Source: Nocardioides sp. BP30 (GTDB taxonomy: Bacteria > Actinomycetota > Actinomycetes > Propionibacteriales > Nocardioidaceae). From it: a DNA stretch of 64,000 nucleotides. Under the pieces are notes generated by a model. The model saw nothing but the letters and a program-made list of their open reading frames with translations, was not told where the DNA came from and ran no database searches. Where the stretch lies: positions 2,356,001 through 2,420,000 of the forward strand of contig NZ_CP123620.1 in NCBI RefSeq assembly GCF_029873215.1. The letters run 5' to 3'. Positions 63,308-64,000 of this stretch are shown here, in pieces. The position numbers and the translations under genes are program-made. Numbering within the stretch: the stretch's first letter is position 1; each line of letters begins with the position of its first letter.

Positions 63308-64000
63308 GTGCTGACCTCCGCGCTGCTGCTCGTCCTCGTGCTGCTGCTGGTTGCCGCCTGCGGCTTCTTCGTGGCCGCCGAGTTCGCCCTCGTGACGGTC
63401 GATCGTACGACCGTGGACCAGGAGGTGGCGGCCGGTGACGGCACCGCCTCCGGGGTCCAGCAGGCCCTGCGCACGCTCTCCAGCAACCTCTCGGGAGCCC
63501 AGCTCGGCATCACCCTGACGAACCTGGCCATCGGCTGGATCGCCGAGCCGGCGGTCTCGGGCCTGATCGGCCCGCCGCTGCGCTCGATCGGGGTGGGCGA
63601 GTCGGCGATCGCGCCGATCTCGGTCGTGGTCGGGCTGGTGCTCTCGAGCATCGTCACGATGGTGTTCGGCGAGCTGGTGCCCAAGAACATCGCGCTGGCC
63701 CTTCCGATGCGCACCGCGAAGGCGACGCAGGCGCCGCTGCGGGCGTTCGCGAAGCTCAACGCCGGTCCGATCCGGCTGCTCAACGGCACCGCCAACACCC
63801 TGGTGCGCCGCTTCGGTGTCGAGCCCCAGGAGGAGCTGCGCTCGGCGCGCAGCTCCAGCGAGCTGACCTCGCTGATCCAGCGTTCGGCCGACGAGGGCAC
63901 GCTGGACGCCGACACCGCCGAGCTGATGGAGCGCTCGGTCGAGTTCGGCACCCGCACCGCCGGCGAGATCATGACGCCCCGGGTACGCCAGCACAGCCTC
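63308..64000 (+). CDS. CNNM/hemolysin-family membrane protein (DUF21), 3' part missing
   Basis: The first 231 codons of a CNNM/UPF0053-type membrane protein; the window ends before its stop. The DUF21 transmembrane domain begins at once: a hydrophobic segment LLLVLVLLLVAACGFFVAAE with FALVTVDR, then GAQLGITLTNLAIGWIAEP (first part at about 63), VVVGLVLSSIVTMVFGELVPKN and the amphipathic ALPMRTAKATQAPL. The start of a first CBS domain region, GEIMTPRVRQHSL, is just reached. Such proteins are linked to Mg2+/Co2+ export and tolerance. GTG 63308 has CGGAGG 8 bp upstream. Confidence 0.9.
   Translation, partial: MLTSALLLVLVLLLVAACGFFVAAEFALVTVDRTTVDQEVAAGDGTASGVQQALRTLSSNLSGAQLGITLTNLAIGWIAEPAVSGLIGPPLRSIGVGESAIAPISVVVGLVLSSIVTMVFGELVPKNIALALPMRTAKATQAPLRAFAKLNAGPIRLLNGTANTLVRRFGVEPQEELRSARSSSELTSLIQRSADEGTLDADTAELMERSVEFGTRTAGEIMTPRVRQHSL

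Overview
The window is chromosomal DNA from a high-GC actinobacterium. GTG starts, many 4-bp start/stop overlaps, TANNNT-type -10 boxes close to start codons, and the order parA-scpA-scpB-rluB-tyrA-cmk-plsC-der together suggest a Nocardioides-like member of the Nocardioidaceae. That family placement is inferred from gene content and order, not from a phylogeny. I see no insertion sequence, prophage, CRISPR array or compositional island.

Layout. Bases 1-17338 are mostly housekeeping: the end of pyrG, a Nudix hydrolase, ald, xerD, a DUF3516 helicase, two inverted arrays of 22-bp repeats, a secreted S53 peptidase, a GNAT protein, and then the long parA-to-der run for chromosome segregation, rRNA modification, tyrosine, nucleotide and lipid synthesis and ribosome assembly. 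Bases 17335-19343 hold a GGDEF-EAL/PilZ pair on the minus strand. A tRNA-Pro(GGG) with a strong hairpin follows, then a rhamnose mutarotase.

The main accessory region is 20111-38378, about 18 kb of sugar and sugar-acid catabolism under a FadR/GntR regulator encoded inside it. The right half reads as an L-fucose-type non-phosphorylative route: aldose dehydrogenase, lactonase, enolase-superfamily dehydratase, ketodeoxy-acid dehydrogenase and a FAH-family hydrolase, followed by an ABC importer with no ATPase gene. The left half adds a FAH-family dehydratase and an alpha-ketoglutarate semialdehyde dehydrogenase (Weimberg-like). It also holds an unusual pair, a CaiB/BaiF CoA-transferase overlapping a signal-less solute-binding-protein homologue, with an enoyl-CoA hydratase divergent from this operon. 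A palindromic sequence, GTATGACGTCATAC or close variants, overlaps promoters at the left divergent promoter, at the regulator/enolase promoter and at the transporter promoter, which suggests one regulon.

Bases 38406-47871 carry signalling and assorted genes: a GAF/PAS/SpoIIE phosphatase with a divergent STAS protein, a berberine-bridge-type oxidase with a 2-oxoglutarate oxygenase, an EAL-DICT protein, and a TDT/SLAC1 transporter facing a LysR regulator across a perfect palindrome. Bases 47980-58183 form a C2/acetate region: phosphoketolase, acetate kinase, an HtrA-like protease, a GAF regulator, an acetaldehyde-type dehydrogenase with DUF779, and a pyruvate-oxidase-like enzyme. The end has a secreted Lys-rich protein, a second S53 peptidase, an acidic membrane protein, a spermidine-synthase-like protein and the start of a CNNM/hemolysin-type membrane protein cut by the window edge.
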